A stretch of 26,077 nucleotides of DNA, taken from assembly GCA_002440975.1 (NCBI GenBank), contig DJWN01000030.1, positions 1 to 26,077 of the forward strand, read 5' to 3'. The DNA comes from Bacteroidales bacterium UBA6229 (GTDB lineage: Bacteria; Bacteroidota; Bacteroidia; Bacteroidales; F082). Below the pieces are notes generated by a model. That model ran no database searches, was not told where the DNA came from, and was given only the letters and a program-made list of their open reading frames with translations. Made by a program: the position numbers and the translations under genes. Within the stretch, counting starts at the first letter, position 1. Each line of letters starts with the position of its first letter. Of this stretch, positions 24,218 to 26,077 are shown one piece after another.

Positions 24218-26077
24218 CTATCCTTTAAGTTTTAGTCCGAATTTTTTGAGTTTTTCGCTGAGCAATTTCATCGAAATGGGCTTGGCCATATAATCGTCGC
24301 AACCCGCCTCAACAATCCGGTGTTCATCTCCGCTCATGGCGAAAGCTGTGATGGCAACAATTGGCAAATCAGGCCTATTGGCTTTGATAAGCTTTGTTGC
24401 TTCAATCCCATCCATTTCGGGCATTTTTATATCCATCAGTATCAGTCCGATATCGTCACGTTTTTGTGCTAGTGCCACAGCTTCTTTGCCATCGACTGCC
24501 CTTAAAACCTCTGCCACAACCATTTGTTTCATCAAAAGTTCCAATACAAAATAATTTGAGTCTTCGTCTTCGGCAATCAAAACCACCGGAGATGAGGCAA
24601 GGAGCTCTGTTGTGTCGGCCTTATTACCCATGTTTGTTTCGTTCAACGGAAAAATCAAACTGAACTGAGAGCCTTTACCCTTCTCTGAAACAAGCTCAAT
24701 TTTAGCTCCGAGTACCCGTGCAATGCCTTTAACTATGGATAAACCCAGGCCGCTTCCTTCAAAACGTCTGGCACTGCTTTGATCTTCCTGCGAAAAATAT
24801 TCAAAGATTTTTGTCTGGTATTCTTTGCCAATACCGATTCCGGTGTCGGAAACGAATATCTTTAATTCGTCACCCACTGGTGTACAACCAAGTATCACCT
24901 CACCTTCGTGCGTAAATTTGAGGGCATTCGATAGCAAATGATGAAGTGATTTCGTAAGCAATTCTTTATCTGTTTGCAGGCTTACGTCACTATTTGCAAA
25001 GTTTATTTCGGTTCGGAAATTAATTCCTTTAGATGCAAACTTACTCTTAAATTTAGCTGCTGAGGCTTTGAAAACCTCATGCAATTTCACTTGTTTGATG
25101 TATTTCTCCATATTCTGCGAAGTAAGCAGGGAGATATCCATATAGTCGGTAATGGTTTGTATCAGCCGGTCGGAGCTTTCCTGAATGATTTCGAGTAGTT
25201 CGTTAATCTCGGCCGGACTAATTTCGGGATCGCTCATCAGGTTGGCAGCGCCCAAAATGCCATTGAGTGGCGTACGTACCTCGTGCGAGATATTATTCAG
25301 AAAATTGGTTTTCAGTCTGTCGCTGGCTTCAGCTAATGCCATAGCTTCTTTTAAAGTGTTTTCCGCTTTAATTTTATCTGTAACATCATTTACCAGTACC
25401 AGACGCAAATTTTTGCCCGAAGGTGATGGGATAGCATGTGAAATAACTTCTACGTCCAATATTTTCCCGTCCTTGGTTTTATGACACCAATTTCTACTAT
25501 TCTGATAATCAGAAGTCTCACTTTTAATGTTTTCATGCAACAATGAAATATCCTCCTTTGGCCTGATCATCTCAATGGTCATGGCTTTAAACTCTTGCTC
25601 AGAATATCCATATATTTCTGTGGCTGCATAATTTACTTCCTCAAACTTCAGGGTATCTACATCATAGATCCACATGGGTAACGGACTGTTTAAAAACATA
25701 TTCCGATAGCGCACCTCACTTTCGCGCAAACTTTCTGACAACTGTCGAACTATTGTAACATCCTCTTTCACAGCAATATAATGGGTCATATAACCCTCAT
25801 CGCTTATTAACGGAGCTATGGTGGCTTTTTCCCAAAAAAAGCTTCCATCTTTCTTTCGATTATGAAATTCACCAGTCCAGATTTGTCCATTTTGCAATGT
25901 TTTGTACATTTCGATGTACTCTTCTTTCGGTTTTTCGCCGGAAGCAAAAACACGCGGATTTTGGCCGATCAATTCGTGAGGCAGATAACCGGTAACCTCT
26001 GTAACGCGTGGATTAACATACTCCACAACAGCATCCAGGTCGGTGATAACTATGGAAACCGGTGATTGCTCAACGGC
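24218..26077 (-). CDS. Hybrid histidine kinase, 5' end outside window
   Basis: About 619 residues are visible; the reading frame stays open to the window edge, so the N-terminus is missing. The GTG at 26026 lies inside a PAS domain and is not a real start. Visible domains are PAS-PAC (about 1-110, YVNPRVTEVTGYLP), PAS-PAC (about 120-240), HisKA (His265 in ISHEVRTPLN), HATPase_c (N box LLSNALKF, G1 DTGIGI, G2 GSGLGLS) and a receiver with acidic EDEDS, Asp549 in ILMDIKMPEMDG and Lys in MAKPIS. The receiver resembles the lone receiver protein at 17520-17912. It is the first visible gene of the minus-strand kinase series. Confidence 0.9.
   Translation of the reverse strand, partial: AVEQSPVSIVITDLDAVVEYVNPRVTEVTGYLPHELIGQNPRVFASGEKPKEEYIEMYKTLQNGQIWTGEFHNRKKDGSFFWEKATIAPLISDEGYMTHYIAVKEDVTIVRQLSESLRESEVRYRNMFLNSPLPMWIYDVDTLKFEEVNYAATEIYGYSEQEFKAMTIEMIRPKEDISLLHENIKSETSDYQNSRNWCHKTKDGKILDVEVISHAIPSPSGKNLRLVLVNDVTDKIKAENTLKEAMALAEASDRLKTNFLNNISHEVRTPLNGILGAANLMSDPEISPAEINELLEIIQESSDRLIQTITDYMDISLLTSQNMEKYIKQVKLHEVFKASAAKFKSKFASKGINFRTEINFANSDVSLQTDKELLTKSLHHLLSNALKFTHEGEVILGCTPVGDELKIFVSDTGIGIGKEYQTKIFEYFSQEDQSSARRFEGSGLGLSIVKGIARVLGAKIELVSEKGKGSQFSLIFPLNETNMGNKADTTELLASSPVVLIAEDEDSNYFVLELLMKQMVVAEVLRAVDGKEAVALAQKRDDIGLILMDIKMPEMDGIEATKLIKANRPDLPIVAITAFAMSGDEHRIVEAGCDDYMAKPISMKLLSEKLKKFGLKLKG

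Noticed and set aside
26026..26028. GTG as the start of the rightmost hybrid kinase
   Set aside because: It falls within a PAS domain and the frame is open for 17 more codons to the window edge, with PAS-like sequence (QSPVSIVITDLDAVVEYVN).

Overview
This window looks like the chromosome of a Bacteroidota bacterium, probably a Bacteroidales-like or Marinilabiliales-like lineage. The clues are a DUF2851 gene, the order zapA, 6S RNA, rny, many hybrid histidine kinases, weak Shine-Dalgarno signals, and several promoters of the Bacteroidota type (TTTG about 20 nt upstream of TAnnTTTG). TAA, TGA and TAG are all used as ordinary stop codons.

Layout. Positions 1-5650 are housekeeping: dapD (minus), a plus-strand set ruvX, def and a TPR lipoprotein, a bidirectional terminator, then a minus-strand set read from the right as a ZapB-like coiled coil, zapA, 6S RNA, rny and a small outer-membrane barrel. 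A DUF2851 gene follows. Positions about 7190-10350 hold an AT-rich, probably acquired type II restriction-modification (R-M) locus: controller (C) gene, overlapping endonuclease, and a tail-to-tail adenine methyltransferase. C-box operators can be seen at both promoters. Positions 10749-14207 carry two tandem AGCS sodium/amino-acid symporters and a small secreted protein. Then come an exported MsrB and a purine nucleoside phosphorylase gene interrupted by one in-frame TAG.

Positions 15720-26077 are a minus-strand signalling cluster. In transcription order it has a hybrid kinase cut by the window edge, a soluble four-PAS kinase, a hybrid kinase with a periplasmic solute-binding sensor, a kinase C-terminal remnant, a lone receiver, and a 7TM-type membrane kinase. 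A 159-bp nested palindromic element (MITE or REP-like) lies next to the remnant. No DNA-binding output regulator is visible, so the cluster may work as a phosphorelay whose final output is elsewhere.

The points most worth a second look are the C-box layout matched to Bacteroidota promoter elements, the endonuclease of uncertain family, the single amber codon in the phosphorylase, the nested palindrome beside the kinase remnant, and the kinase cluster itself.
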